Positions 32,985-42,874 of a stretch of DNA of 48,260 bases are shown in pieces. How positions within the stretch are numbered: the stretch's first letter is position 1; every line of letters begins with the position of its first letter. Location of the stretch: contig NZ_FOOK01000027.1 of the NCBI RefSeq assembly GCF_900113175.1, positions 1 to 48,260 of the forward strand. The letters run 5' to 3'. The translations under genes were made by a program, and so were the position numbers. Origin of the DNA: Planifilum fulgidum (GTDB taxonomy: Bacteria > Bacillota > Bacilli > Thermoactinomycetales > DSM-44946). The notes beneath the pieces were generated by a model, which saw only the letters and a list, made by a program, of their open reading frames with translations, searched no databases and was not told where the DNA came from.

Positions 32985-34460
32985 TCAAATCAAACCGACC
33001 CACTTCCAATACGTTGCGGAGAACAGCAGGATGAAAAGATATCCGATGAGGGTCAGGGGAATCCCTGATTTGATGAAATCTCCGGTGGAAAAGGTTCCCG
33101 TTCCGTATGCCAGCATGTTTTGCGGAGCGTTAACCGGCAAAATAAAACCAAAACTGACAACGAACTGCTGGATCAAAACCATTCCCGCCAGGTTCATGTC
33201 AGGTCTGTCCAGCCCTTGCACCAACGCGATCACAATCGGAATCAGGGTGGCGGCCAGACTCGTGGCGCTGGCAAATCCCAAGTGAATCAGAATGTTGAAC
33301 AAGGCGATGAAAGCTACGATCAGCAAAGGGGACATGGCACTTAATCCCATTTGGCCAAACACCGCTTGAGTCAACCAGGTGGCTGCCTCGGTCTCGAGCA
33401 ATAAGGTCCCGAGAGAAATGCCTACCGCAAATAGAATAATGGTACCCCATGGAATATTTTTTTCCGCCTGTTTCCACGAAAACACTCCGATGTGCGGCAT
33501 AAGCATGGCGGCAACGGCCACCAAAGTGACAGAAGCGCTGTCAAAGGGATGGAGGACATTTTCGGTGGACCACAGCACTAACAAGGAGAGGGTGATCACC
33601 AGCAATCGCCATTCCGCCCCCGTCAACGGCCCAAGTTTTTTTAATTGCTCCCTTACCATGGCTTTCCCGTTGGGAATTTCATTCATTTCAAGGGGGAATA
33701 GCTTCAGCATCACAAAGTAAAGAACGATCGACATGATGATGGAAAAAGGTGCGGCATACAAAAACCATTGACCCCAGGAAACGCCCCGGCCAAAGGTTTC
33801 TTCTATAAATCCGATGGCGACCATGTTTTGTGCCGCCGCCGTTTTAACGCCAATATTCCAAATCGATGCCGCCTGGGCTGACGTGATCACGAGAAGGGCG
33901 GCAAACCGGCTTTCCCTTTTCATCTGGAAAGCGGCAACCATCCCGAGAATAATCGGCAAAATCGCAGCCACCCGGGCCGTGGTGCTGGGCACCAAAAAAG
34001 AAAGGATCATGGAAACCAGGATCACGCCCAATAAAATTCCACGGACACTCGAACCGACCCGCGACAAAACAAGCAGGGCGATTCGCTTGTCCAAACCGGT
34101 TTCCTGCATGGCCGCCGCCAGAAACAGCGCCCCCGCCACCAAGGCAACCGCCGAATTGCCGAATCCCGACAAGGCCATTTTCAGGGCTTCCTGGGTCCCC
34201 AAAATGGCGTTGGGATCGTCCGGATTCGGCGCGCCTCCGAGCATGATCGCCACCAAAGAGAGAATCAGCGCCGCGCTGACGGGATATGAAACGGCCTCCG
34301 TTATCCAGAGAATCACGGCAAAGGCAAGAACGGCCAAAGACCTCTGCCCGGCTTCCGACAACCCATCCGGTGCGGGAAGCAAAAGACCTGTCGCCAAAAC
34401 CGCAAAAGCCGCAATCAGCCAAATCCACCGCTTCTCCCCTAGATCTGTTTTCGGGCTCAT
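32985..34460 (-). CDS. DASS-family (SLC13-like) anion:Na+ symporter
   Basis: A 491-residue membrane protein with about 12 hydrophobic segments, in the divalent anion:sodium symporter family that imports dicarboxylates, citrate or sulfate. Conserved parts: LAFAVILWITEAVSYPVSAALI near residue 45-65 (given as LAFAVILWITEA and YPVSAALI), LSFLVPSTTARVAAILPIIL with the first substrate hairpin, and LPVNAPQNMLAYGTGTF with the second hairpin. GGGGG precedes ATG. Upstream is an AT-rich region with a TTGACA at 34549-34554 on this strand but no clear -10. The substrate is not determinable. Confidence 0.9.
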   Translation of the reverse strand: MSPKTDLGEKRWIWLIAAFAVLATGLLLPAPDGLSEAGQRSLAVLAFAVILWITEAVSYPVSAALILSLVAIMLGGAPNPDDPNAILGTQEALKMALSGFGNSAVALVAGALFLAAAMQETGLDKRIALLVLSRVGSSVRGILLGVILVSMILSFLVPSTTARVAAILPIILGMVAAFQMKRESRFAALLVITSAQAASIWNIGVKTAAAQNMVAIGFIEETFGRGVSWGQWFLYAAPFSIIMSIVLYFVMLKLFPLEMNEIPNGKAMVREQLKKLGPLTGAEWRLLVITLSLLVLWSTENVLHPFDSASVTLVAVAAMLMPHIGVFSWKQAEKNIPWGTIILFAVGISLGTLLLETEAATWLTQAVFGQMGLSAMSPLLIVAFIALFNILIHLGFASATSLAATLIPIVIALVQGLDRPDMNLAGMVLIQQFVVSFGFILPVNAPQNMLAYGTGTFSTGDFIKSGIPLTLIGYLFILLFSATYWKWVGLI

Positions 34461-34756
34461 GACAAACCCCCTTGGAATATTAAGGAAAATATTTTAATAT
34501 CCCTCCTAATACCGTAATTCCCCTTTAAAACAAGGAGACCGTGAAAAGTATGTGTCAATATTATGTAAAATTTATCATATAATACCTAATATATTAAAAT
34601 ATTTTCTTTTATGAGTCGCAACGAAATCCCGGTGTTGTCCTTTCAATCCCGGAAAGACGGCGCCAAAACTGCCGAGAACATCCAGAAACCATGCATCCAA
34701 CGGCCACAAAATCTCCCGCCGATCTTTCCGGCCGAACGGATGCCGACAACTCCAAC
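34461..34756. other. AT-rich intergenic region
   Basis: About 300 bases between the DASS gene and the pyr terminator. 34470-34615 is strikingly AT-rich, with TTAATAT and ATATTAAAATATT repeats, and is likely the promoter and upstream region of the DASS gene. 34615-34756 holds no supported gene. Confidence 0.6.
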
Positions 34757-34796
34757 AAAAAAACCCTGCCACCCGCGGAAGGTGACAGGGTTTTTC
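34757..34796. terminator. Bidirectional terminator of the pyr operon
   Basis: AACCCTGCCACC and GGTGACAGGGTT form a 12-bp stem with one G-U-type mismatch and a seven-base loop. A-runs on the left and T-runs on the right let it work in both directions. It lies 66 bases after the pyrE stop. Confidence 0.9.
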
Positions 34797-34861
34797 CTCG
34801 CCATGCACCGCCTTCAAGGGAAGCGGAAGCCGCACCGCCTGCGGTTTGCGGGGTACCCTTT

Positions 34862-35455
34862 TCATCCCCTATCGGGTCGGTTCACGACGCCCTCCCGGCT
34901 CCCCGGCTTTTCCGCGGGAATTCCCTTCCGGCACAGGGGGCATTCCTCGGGCGCGTAGCTTTCGATGTCCAGGCGGAGGAGGGAGCGGAAGGGCACCGCA
35001 AAGGGGGAAGCCCCGCCGCTCCGGTCGATGATGGAGCCCACCCCAACCACCCGGCCGCCCAAGGATTCGACGAGACCGATCACTTCCCGGACCGATCCCC
35101 CCGTGGTGACCACATCCTCTGCCACCAGGACGCGTTCGCCCGGTTCGATCGCAAATCCGCGCCGGAGCCGCATCGCCCCGTCCTTGCGCTCGGCGAACAG
35201 GCTGCGGACGCCGAGGGCACGGGCCGTCTCGTGGGCGATGATCACTCCGCCCAGGGCGGGGCCGATCACCGCCTCCACCCGCTCTTCCCGGAACAGGCCG
35301 GCAAGAGCCCGGCCCGCCTGCTCCGCCTCCCGCGGGTACTGCAGCAGCCGGGCGCACTGCATGTACTGTCCGCTGTGCCGTCCGGAGGAAAGGAGAAAAT
35401 GGCCTTCCAACAGCACCCCGGTCCGGCGGATCGCCTCCTCAACATTCCAGTCCAC
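34862..35455 (-). CDS. pyrE: Orotate phosphoribosyltransferase
   Basis: Converts orotate and PRPP to OMP, the fifth step of UMP synthesis. The PRPP loop is RVLVAEDVVTTGGSVREVIG and the N-terminal half has HFLLSSGRHSGQYMQCARLL with the usual substrate residues. GTG 35455 lies six bases after GGGAGG and gives 197 residues; an ATG-free extension to 35491 is also open. It overlaps the end of pyrF by 17 bases and is the last gene of the operon. The C-terminal 30 residues (CPLCRKGIPAEKPG) include a Cys pair, as in some Bacillus-group PyrE proteins. Confidence 0.95.
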   Translation of the reverse strand: MDWNVEEAIRRTGVLLEGHFLLSSGRHSGQYMQCARLLQYPREAEQAGRALAGLFREERVEAVIGPALGGVIIAHETARALGVRSLFAERKDGAMRLRRGFAIEPGERVLVAEDVVTTGGSVREVIGLVESLGGRVVGVGSIIDRSGGASPFAVPFRSLLRLDIESYAPEECPLCRKGIPAEKPGSREGVVNRPDRG

Positions 35456-36170
35456 ATCGATCCCTCCCCGCGTTTTGTACGGCTCGAACAATCGCCCGGT
35501 AGGCAGCCGCCGGATCGGCGGCCCGGGTGATCGGCCGGCCGACGACCAGCAGGTCGGCGCCCCGGGCCGCGGCCTCCTGCGGCGTCATGACCCGTTTCTG
35601 ATCCTGCGCCGCCTCCCCTTTCGGCCGAATGCCGGGAACCACCGCCAAAAAGTCCGGGCCACCCATCGCTTTGATTCCTTCCACTTCCCAGCCGGAACAG
35701 ACCGCCCCGTCCATCCCGGATTCCCGGGCCATCCGTGCGTAGCGGCTCACGCACGCCTCCACCGTCCCCGGAATGCCGAGCTCTTCGTTCAGCACCCGCT
35801 GATCAAGACTGGTGAGCTGCGTGACCGCCACCAGCCGAAGGGACGAGGCCCCGGACCGATCCCTCGCCTCCCTGGCGGCCTCCATCATCGCCCTTCCTCC
35901 GCAGGCGTGGAGGGTCAACAGATCCACCCCCAACCGGGCGACGGAATCCACCGCCCCGGCGACGGTGTTGGGAATGTCGTGCAGCTTCAAATCGAGAAAG
36001 ACGTCGCAACCCCGCTCCTTCAGCCGCTCCACCCAGCGGGGGCCGGCGGCGTAAAAGAGCTGCATGCCCACCTTGACGAAGGGTTTTTCCTCCGCCTCCA
36101 GCCGGGACAAAAGGGCCTCGGCCTCCTCCGCCGTCGGAAAATCCAGGGCGATGACCACACGTCCCCTCAT
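35439..36170 (-). CDS. pyrF: Orotidine-5'-phosphate decarboxylase
   Basis: Decarboxylates OMP to UMP. A 243-residue TIM-barrel protein with the catalytic array [15 protein letters not shown] (D-x-K-x-x-D), [10 protein letters not shown] at the N terminus, and VVPGIRPKG plus LVVGRPIT, which bind the phosphate. Its ATG overlaps the carB stop by four bases. In Bacillus subtilis pyrK and pyrD lie between carB and pyrF; here carB joins pyrF directly. Confidence 0.97.
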   Translation of the reverse strand: MRGRVVIALDFPTAEEAEALLSRLEAEEKPFVKVGMQLFYAAGPRWVERLKERGCDVFLDLKLHDIPNTVAGAVDSVARLGVDLLTLHACGGRAMMEAAREARDRSGASSLRLVAVTQLTSLDQRVLNEELGIPGTVEACVSRYARMARESGMDGAVCSGWEVEGIKAMGGPDFLAVVPGIRPKGEAAQDQKRVMTPQEAAARGADLLVVGRPITRAADPAAAYRAIVRAVQNAGRDRCGLEC

Positions 36171-39100
36171 CCGACCACCGCCTCCTTCCGCGACCGGGCC
36201 GGCGGCGAATCAAAACCGATCGGTTCGGCGGTGAGGGTGATCGACTCCAGGGTGGAAAGAAGCGCCGACACCGTATCCAGGGAGGTGAGGCAGGCGATCC
36301 CGTGTTCCACCGCTTCCCGCCGGATGCGGAATCCGTCCCGCTCCGGCGTCCTTCCGCGGGTCCAGGTGTTCACCACCAGGTCGGCCCTCCCTTGCCGGAT
36401 GTAATCCAGAATGTGGGGTGAGCCTTCCTTCAGTTTGTTGACCCGCTCCACCGGAAGGCCCGCCTTTTCCAGCACATCCGCCGTCCCGCGGGTGGCGACG
36501 ATGCGGTAGCCCAGCTGGTGAAAGCGTCGCATCAGCGGCACGGCCTCCTCCTTGTCCTTGTCGCCGACGGTGGCGATCACCGTCCCGAATTTCGGAAGGG
36601 AAATCCCGGCGGCGAGCAGTCCCTTGTACAGAGCGCGGGCCGCGTCTCTGTCGCGCCCCATCACTTCGCCGGTCGATTTCATCTCCGGCCCGAGGGTGAC
36701 ATCAACGCTGCGCAGCTTGGCGAAGGAGAAGACGGGCACCTTCACCGCCACCTCCCCCTTTTCCGGCCACAGCCCGCCCCGATATCCCTGGGAGGGCAGG
36801 CTTTCCCCCAGCAGGATCCGGGTGGCCACCTGCGCCATGGGAATGCCCGTCACCTTGCTGAGGAAGGGAACGGTGCGGGAAGCGCGCGGATTCACCTCCA
36901 GCACGTAGATCTCTCCGCCGTAGAGGACGAACTGGATGTTGAGAAGCCCCCGAATGCGGAGGGATCGGGCGATCTGGGCGGTGATGTCCATCAGCCGCTC
37001 CTTTTGGTCGGGAGTGAGCGATTGGGTGGGATAGACGGCGATGGAATCGCCGGAATGGACCCCTGCCCGCTCGATGTGTTCCATGATGCCGGGAACCAGC
37101 ACGGTCTCCCCGTCGCAGAGGGCGTCCACCTCCAGCTCCTTTCCCCTGAGATAGCGGTCGATCAGCACCGGATGCTCCGGATTCACCTTGACCGCCTCCT
37201 CCATGTAGGAGCGGAGTTCTCCGGGGCTGTGGACGATCTCCATCGCCCGACCGCCCAGCACGTAGGAGGGGCGGACCAGCACCGGGTATCCCAGAGTCTC
37301 CGCCTTTTCCAACGCCTCCTCCACCGAAGTGACCGCCGCGCCGGGGGGCTGGGGAATGCCCGCCTCCGCCAGCAGCCGCTCGAACTTCTCCCGATCCTCC
37401 GCCCGGTCAATTGCATCCAGCGGCGTGCCCAGGATGTCAATCCCCTCCCGGGCCAGTTCCCGGGCCAGGTTGAGGGCGGTCTGGCCGCCGAACTGGACGA
37501 TGACGCCCACGGGGTTTTCCCTTTCGATCACGTGAAGCACGTCTTCGATGTACAGGGGTTCGAAATAGAGCCGGTCGGAGATGTTGAAATCCGTGGAAAC
37601 CGTCTCCGGATTGTTGTTGATGATCACCGCCTCGTATCCCGCCTCCCGGAGGGCGCGGATCGCGTGCACGGTGGCGTAGTCGAACTCGATCCCCTGGCCG
37701 ATGCGGATGGGGCCCGAACCCAGGACGACGACGGTCGGCCGGTTCCCCTTGACCCCCTCGTCCTCCCGTTCGTAGGTGGCGTAATAGTACGGGGTCGCGG
37801 CGTCAAACTCGGCGGCGCAGGTATCCACCATCTTGTAGACGGGCCGGATGGCCAGGTCCCGGCGCAGCGAGCGGACCGCCTCCTCCGTGGTCCGACACAG
37901 GCGGGCGATGGCCCGGTCGGAAAAACCCATCCGTTTCGCCTCCCGCAGAAGGTCGGGGGCGAGTTTCCCCCGCTGCGCCAAGCGTCGTTCCATCTCCACG
38001 ATTCCTTCAATCTTGTGCAGGAAAAAGGGATCGATTCCGGTGAGCCGGTGCGCCTCTTCCCCGCTTCCGCCCCGGCGGAACCACTCCGCCAGCAGGAAGA
38101 GCCGTTCATCGTCCGGCACCTTCAGACGCCGCTTCAGCTCTTCATCGCTCACTTGCTCCGCCGACTCGAGAACAAGATGATCCGCTCCGATCTCCAGGGA
38201 GCGCACGGCCTTCAGGAGGGATTCCTCCAGGGTGCGGCCGATGGCCATCACTTCTCCCGTCGCTTTCATCTGGCTTCCCAATTTGCGGTTGGCCGTGGCG
38301 AACTTGTCGAAGGGCCAGCGCGGGATCTTGCAGACCACGTAATCGACGGCCGGCTCGAAGCAGGCGCGGGTTTGGCCGGTCACCGGATTCGCCAGTTCGT
38401 CCAGGGTGTAGCCGATCGCGATTTTGGCGGCGATCCGGGCGATCGGATAACCGGTGGCCTTGGAGGCGAGGGCGCTGGACCGGCTGACCCGGGGATTCAC
38501 TTCGATGACGTAATACCGGTCGCTTTCGGGATCCAGGGCGAACTGGACATTGCAGCCGCCGCGGATGTCCAAGGCGCGGATGATGCGCAGGGCGGCGGAG
38601 CGCAAGCGCTGGTGGTCCCGATCCGACAGCGTCTGGGTGGGGGCAACCACGATGCTGTCCCCGGTGTGGACCCCCACCGGATCCACGTTTTCCATGTTGC
38701 AGACCACGATGCAGTTGTCGGCGGCATCCCGCATCACTTCGTATTCGATCTCCTTGTAGCCGGCGATGCTTTTTTCGATGAGGCACTGGCGGATCGGGCT
38801 GCTTCGCAGCCCGTTCTCGGCGATCTCCCGCAGTTCTTCCTCACTGCCGGCGATTCCCCCGCCGGTCCCGCCCAGGGTGTAGGCGGGGCGGACAATGACG
38901 GGATACCCGACGCCGTCGGCGAAGCGGACGGCCTCCTCCACCGATTGGACGATGGCGCTGTCGGGCACCGGTTCCCCCAGCTCCTCCATCAGGGACCGGA
39001 ACTGCTTTCGATCCTCCGCCCGGATGATGGCGGCGAGGTCCGTCCCCAAGAGGCGAACCCCTTCCCTTTCCAGGATGCCCCGTTTGGCCAGTTCCACCGC

Positions 39101-39394
39101 CAGGTTGAGCCCCGTCTGGCCTCCCAGGGTGGGCAGGAGGCCGTCCGGCCGCTCCTTGCGGATCACCTGGATGAGAAAGTCGGGAGTGAGGGGTTCGATG
39201 TACACCTTGTCCGCCATGTGGGTGTCGGTCATGATCGTCGCCGGATTGCTGTTGACCAGCACCACCTCCACCCCTTCTTCCCGCAGGGCCTGGCACGCCT
39301 GGGTCCCGGCGTAATCGAATTCGGCGGCTTGGCCGATCACAATCGGTCCGGAACCGATCACCAAAATTTTCTTCAACCTCGAATCCTTAGGCAT
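36167..39394 (-). CDS. carB: Carbamoyl-phosphate synthase large subunit
   Basis: Makes carbamoyl phosphate from bicarbonate, ATP and ammonia tunnelled from CarA. The full 1075 residues are present: two homologous ATP-grasp halves (each starting with a Rossmann motif: [20 protein letters not shown] and [20 protein letters not shown], with ENGLRSSP..., GGTGGGIAG and [16 protein letters not shown] in the first half, [17 protein letters not shown] in the second), an oligomerisation segment between them, and a C-terminal MGS-fold allosteric domain from about 930. GGAGGAG precedes ATG. It overlaps carA by eight bases. As part of the pyr operon it is the pyrimidine-regulated isozyme (PyrAB). Confidence 0.97.
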   Translation of the reverse strand: MPKDSRLKKILVIGSGPIVIGQAAEFDYAGTQACQALREEGVEVVLVNSNPATIMTDTHMADKVYIEPLTPDFLIQVIRKERPDGLLPTLGGQTGLNLAVELAKRGILEREGVRLLGTDLAAIIRAEDRKQFRSLMEELGEPVPDSAIVQSVEEAVRFADGVGYPVIVRPAYTLGGTGGGIAGSEEELREIAENGLRSSPIRQCLIEKSIAGYKEIEYEVMRDAADNCIVVCNMENVDPVGVHTGDSIVVAPTQTLSDRDHQRLRSAALRIIRALDIRGGCNVQFALDPESDRYYVIEVNPRVSRSSALASKATGYPIARIAAKIAIGYTLDELANPVTGQTRACFEPAVDYVVCKIPRWPFDKFATANRKLGSQMKATGEVMAIGRTLEESLLKAVRSLEIGADHLVLESAEQVSDEELKRRLKVPDDERLFLLAEWFRRGGSGEEAHRLTGIDPFFLHKIEGIVEMERRLAQRGKLAPDLLREAKRMGFSDRAIARLCRTTEEAVRSLRRDLAIRPVYKMVDTCAAEFDAATPYYYATYEREDEGVKGNRPTVVVLGSGPIRIGQGIEFDYATVHAIRALREAGYEAVIINNNPETVSTDFNISDRLYFEPLYIEDVLHVIERENPVGVIVQFGGQTALNLARELAREGIDILGTPLDAIDRAEDREKFERLLAEAGIPQPPGAAVTSVEEALEKAETLGYPVLVRPSYVLGGRAMEIVHSPGELRSYMEEAVKVNPEHPVLIDRYLRGKELEVDALCDGETVLVPGIMEHIERAGVHSGDSIAVYPTQSLTPDQKERLMDITAQIARSLRIRGLLNIQFVLYGGEIYVLEVNPRASRTVPFLSKVTGIPMAQVATRILLGESLPSQGYRGGLWPEKGEVAVKVPVFSFAKLRSVDVTLGPEMKSTGEVMGRDRDAARALYKGLLAAGISLPKFGTVIATVGDKDKEEAVPLMRRFHQLGYRIVATRGTADVLEKAGLPVERVNKLKEGSPHILDYIRQGRADLVVNTWTRGRTPERDGFRIRREAVEHGIACLTSLDTVSALLSTLESITLTAEPIGFDSPPARSRKEAVVG

Positions 39395-40481
39395 CGGTCT
39401 CCTCCTTCCGCCGGCGGCGGTCCATCAGCTCCAGAAAACGGTCGAACAGGAATCCGGAATCCCGGGGACCGGGGGCCGCCTCCGGATGGTACTGGACGGA
39501 AAAGGCGGGCAGCTCGCGGTGCCGAAGCCCCTCCACCGTCCCGTCGTTCAGGGAAATGTGGGTGATTTCAAGGGGGGTGTCCGCCACCGACTCCTTCTTC
39601 ACCGCGTATCCGTGGTTTTGCGAAGTAATCACGGTTCGGCCGCTCTCCAGGTCCTTCACCGGATGATTGCCCCCCCGATGGCCGAATTTCATTTTCTCCG
39701 TGTCGGCGCCGCAGGCCAGGGCGAGCACCTGGTGCCCCAGGCAAATGCCGAACAAGGGATATCGGCCCAACAGCTTCGCCACCGCATGGATGGTCCGCGG
39801 AACATCCTTGGGGTTTCCCGGCCCGTTGGACAGGAGCACGCCGTCGGGCCGGAGCCGGTCGATCTCCTCGGCGGAAGTGTCGTGGGGAACGACGACCACG
39901 TCGCAGCCGCGGCGGACCAGCTCCCGGAGAATGCCGTATTTGACTCCCAGATCAACGAGCACGACCCGGTTTCCGTATCCGGGCGCGGTATAGGCGCTCC
40001 GGGTGCTCACCCGGGAAACGGGATCGCGCACAAGGGGCGTCCGCTCCAACTTCTCCCGCATCCCGGACAGGGATGCCTCCCGGGTGGTCAAAAGCCCCTT
40101 CATCGTGCCCTGCCGGCGGATTTTCCGGGTCAGCATGCGGGTGTCGATTCCGGCGATGCCCACGATTCCGTGTTCCTTCAGCCACCCGGACAGGGTCTTT
40201 TCGCTCCGCCAATGGCTGGGAAATTCAGTGTAATCCCGGACGACGAAACCGCGGACAAAGGGGCGGAACGCCTCTCCCTCGTCCCGGTTCAATCCGACAT
40301 TTCCGATCAACGGGTATGTCATGGCGACAATCTGTCCGCAGTAGGAGGGGTCGGTCAGCACCTCCTGGTACCCGGTCATCCCGGTGTTGAAGACGACCTC
40401 CCCGACGACCTCTCCTTCGGCGCCGAAGGACTCTCCCTCAAACAGTGTTCCGTCCTCCAACAACAAACGGGCCCGCATCAT
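39387..40481 (-). CDS. carA: Carbamoyl-phosphate synthase small subunit
   Basis: Glutamine amidotransferase subunit that feeds ammonia to CarB. 364 residues: N-terminal CPSase domain ([37 protein letters not shown]) and a class I GATase with the nucleophile C in [21 protein letters not shown], and the His/Glu pair in YHPEAAPGP. The open frame runs well upstream, but ATG 40481 (MMRARLL), six bases after AAAGGAGG, matches the known family start. A short gap separates it from pyrC. Confidence 0.97.
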   Translation of the reverse strand: MMRARLLLEDGTLFEGESFGAEGEVVGEVVFNTGMTGYQEVLTDPSYCGQIVAMTYPLIGNVGLNRDEGEAFRPFVRGFVVRDYTEFPSHWRSEKTLSGWLKEHGIVGIAGIDTRMLTRKIRRQGTMKGLLTTREASLSGMREKLERTPLVRDPVSRVSTRSAYTAPGYGNRVVLVDLGVKYGILRELVRRGCDVVVVPHDTSAEEIDRLRPDGVLLSNGPGNPKDVPRTIHAVAKLLGRYPLFGICLGHQVLALACGADTEKMKFGHRGGNHPVKDLESGRTVITSQNHGYAVKKESVADTPLEITHISLNDGTVEGLRHRELPAFSVQYHPEAAPGPRDSGFLFDRFLELMDRRRRKEETDA

Positions 40482-40501
40482 TGTTGCCTCCTTTTCCTCG
40501 C

Positions 40502-41797
40502 TCATGTCAGCCCCAACCCCAGACCGTCCCAAACTGCGCGGCCCGCCACCAGGGTGAGAACCGGCCATCCCTTGACCCGCCAGCCGGCGAAGGGGGTGTT
40601 CCGTCCCTTGGAGAGAAAGGCGTCCGGGTCGATCGCCCGCTCTTCCTCCAGATCGATCACCGTCAGATCGGCGTCGCCCCCCACGGTCAGCTCCCCCCAG
40701 GGAAGGCCGAACAACCGGGCCGGGCGACGGGTCAACAGATCCGCCAGACACCCCAGGGAAAGCTCACCGGTCAGCACCAGGTGCGTAAAAAGCAGGGGAA
40801 AGGCCGTTTCCAGACCGACGATGCCGAAGGGCGCCCGCTCCATTCCCTCCCCTTTTTCTTCAGGAGTGTGGGGAGCGTGATCGGTGGCGATGATATCGAT
40901 GGTTCCATCCTTCAGCCCTTTGATGAGGGCCGCCCGGTCGCGCCGGGTGCGAAGGGGCGGATTCATCTTGTAATCGGGATCCGGTCCGGGGATATCTTCG
41001 TCACACAAGAGCAGGTGGTGGGGCGTCACCTCGGCGGTCACCCGCTGTCCGCGGCGCTTCGCCTCGCGCACCAGTCGGACCGAATTGGCGTCGCTGATGT
41101 GGCAAACGTGATAGTGGACCCCGGTGGCCTCCGCGAGAAGGATGTCCCGGGCGACATGGACCGATTCCGCTTCCCCCGGAATTCCCTTCAGCCCGTGCCG
41201 GGCCGCAAATTCGCCGTCGTGAACGGAACCGCCGGCGGCCAGGGAATCGTCTTCGCAATGGGCCACCAGCGGCAAGCCGAGGGAAGCGGCCATCCGCATC
41301 GCATCCCTCATCACCCGGCTGTCCTGGATGCCCACTCCGTCATCGGAAACGGCGACGGCGCCCGCTTCCTTCAGGGCCGCCATGTCCGTCAGTTCCCGTC
41401 CGCGTTCGCCCCGGGTGATCGCCCCGATCGGAAGGACGCGCACCGCCCCTTCCCGCTCGGCCGTTTCCCGGATGCGGCGAATCACCTCCGGACTGTCCGC
41501 CACCGGACGGGTGTTGGGCATGCAGGCCACGGCGGTGAATCCGCCCCGGGCCGCTGCCCGGGTTCCCGTGGCGATCGTCTCCTTCCATTCAAACCCGGGC
41601 TCCCGCAGGTGCACGTGCAGGTCGATCAGTCCGGGCAGGACCAGCCGGCCCTTGAGATCGATCACTTCGCTCCCGGAGCGGGAAAGGTCGCTGCCCATCG
41701 CCGCAATTTTGCCGCCCTCCACCCGGATGTCCGCATCGACGAGATCTCCCGTGGCCGGATCCAGAAGGCGACCGTTTTTGAGGAGCACCGCTTTCAT
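40502..41797 (-). CDS. pyrC: Dihydroorotase, class I
   Basis: Cyclises carbamoyl-aspartate to dihydroorotate, using a two-zinc amidohydrolase barrel. 431 residues with DLHVHLREPG (first metal histidines), EWKETI with the carboxylated lysine typical of class I, HCEDDSL, YHVCHISDANSVRLV and the catalytic aspartate in ATDHAPHT. The start is ATG 41797 behind GAAAGGGG; the frame is open slightly beyond. It overlaps pyrB by four bases. Confidence 0.97.
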   Translation of the reverse strand: MKAVLLKNGRLLDPATGDLVDADIRVEGGKIAAMGSDLSRSGSEVIDLKGRLVLPGLIDLHVHLREPGFEWKETIATGTRAAARGGFTAVACMPNTRPVADSPEVIRRIRETAEREGAVRVLPIGAITRGERGRELTDMAALKEAGAVAVSDDGVGIQDSRVMRDAMRMAASLGLPLVAHCEDDSLAAGGSVHDGEFAARHGLKGIPGEAESVHVARDILLAEATGVHYHVCHISDANSVRLVREAKRRGQRVTAEVTPHHLLLCDEDIPGPDPDYKMNPPLRTRRDRAALIKGLKDGTIDIIATDHAPHTPEEKGEGMERAPFGIVGLETAFPLLFTHLVLTGELSLGCLADLLTRRPARLFGLPWGELTVGGDADLTVIDLEEERAIDPDAFLSKGRNTPFAGWRVKGWPVLTLVAGRAVWDGLGLGLT

Positions 41798-42723
41798 CCC
41801 CTTTCGCCCCCTTCCATCGCCCATTCCAGCACGGCCATCCGCACCGGCACGCCGCAGGCCATCTGGTCGAAAATTTTGGAACGGGGATGTTCCACCAGTT
41901 CATCGGCGATCTCCACTCCCCGGTTGACCGGGCCCGGATGCATGATGACCGCGTGGGGTTTCATGCGGACAAACCGCTCCATCGTCAATCCGTAGGCCCG
42001 GTGATACTCCTCCGCCGACGAAAACAGCGCCTCCCGGTGCCGCTCCAGCTGAACCCGGAGCATCATCACCGCATCCGCCTGCCGGATCGCTTCCTCCAAC
42101 GGGACGTACGGTGCGTGCTCTTCCAGGTCCGGAGCCCGCATCGACTCGGGCCCGCTCAGGATCACCCGGGCGCCGCATGTTTTCAGGGACCACAGGTTGG
42201 AGCGGACCACCCGGCTGTGCCGGAGATCGCCGATCATCGCCACGGTGATCCCCTTCACCTCGCCGAAGTGCCGCTTGAGGGTGTACAAATCGAGAAGGGC
42301 TTGCGTCGGATGGGCCGTGCACCCTTCCCCGGCGTTCACCAGGCGGATGCCCCGGACGCGAAGGGCCAGTTCCCCGAGAATGTCGGGACCGCCGCGGCGG
42401 ATCACCGCCACCTCCACGCCGAGGGCTTCCAGGGTGCGCAGGGTGTCCAAAAGGGATTCCCCTTTCACGGCGCTGGAGATTCCTTCCTCGAACCGGAGCA
42501 CCTCCATCCCGAGTCGCCTCGCCGCCACCTCAAAGGAGAACCGCGTCCGGGTGCTGGGTTCGAAGAACAGGTTGGCGGCAAACCGGCCGCGGAAGGGCCC
42601 CTCCTCCGCCCCCCTTTTCCTCTCCCAGTACCGGGCCCGCTCAAGCAGGTGATCGATCTCCTCCCGGCTCAGATCCTTCGTGTCGATCAGGTGCTTTAAA
42701 CGCCCCGTCTGTACAGACGCCAT
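41794..42723 (-). CDS. pyrB: Aspartate carbamoyltransferase catalytic subunit
   Basis: Transfers the carbamoyl group to aspartate, the committed step of UMP synthesis. 309 residues, with the carbamoyl-phosphate loop FEPSTRTRFSFE, the mobile-loop K (SSAVKGESLLDTL), CTAHPTQALLDLYTL and MHPGPVNRGVEI. No regulatory subunit (pyrI) gene is present, as in other Bacilli. GGAGGGG precedes ATG. It is the first gene after the third PyrR attenuator. Confidence 0.97.
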   Translation of the reverse strand: MASVQTGRLKHLIDTKDLSREEIDHLLERARYWERKRGAEEGPFRGRFAANLFFEPSTRTRFSFEVAARRLGMEVLRFEEGISSAVKGESLLDTLRTLEALGVEVAVIRRGGPDILGELALRVRGIRLVNAGEGCTAHPTQALLDLYTLKRHFGEVKGITVAMIGDLRHSRVVRSNLWSLKTCGARVILSGPESMRAPDLEEHAPYVPLEEAIRQADAVMMLRVQLERHREALFSSAEEYHRAYGLTMERFVRMKPHAVIMHPGPVNRGVEIADELVEHPRSKIFDQMACGVPVRMAVLEWAMEGGERG

Positions 42724-42746
42724 CCGAACCCCTCCTCCTTTTGTTC

Positions 42747-42850
42747 AAAAAAAGCTCCCTCCGCAGGCGCGGAAGGAGCGAATGCGGTGCGGTAAGCGGT
42801 CGCACCAAAAGCGTTTGCCCCTTTCCGGCCTCACGGGACCGGATTAAAGG
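42747..42850 (-). promoter_or_regulatory. PyrR attenuator before pyrB
   Basis: On the minus strand the PyrR-binding loop (42819-42850: CCTTTAATCCGG, then TCCCGTGAGG, then CCGGAAAGGG) carries the UCC, GAGG and AAAGG elements of the family. It is followed by a terminator (GCTCCTTCCGC/GCGGAGGGAGC, then seven T, 42747-42779). UMP-bound PyrR stabilises the loop, blocks the antiterminator and lets the terminator form. Confidence 0.9.
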
Positions 42851-42874
42851 ATGCATCACTTGCCTATTTGCTTT

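Noticed and set aside
36518-39565. Open frame of about 1000 codons on the plus strand
   Set aside because: It is antisense to carB, which is complete and full of conserved motifs. The plus-strand product shows no family features.
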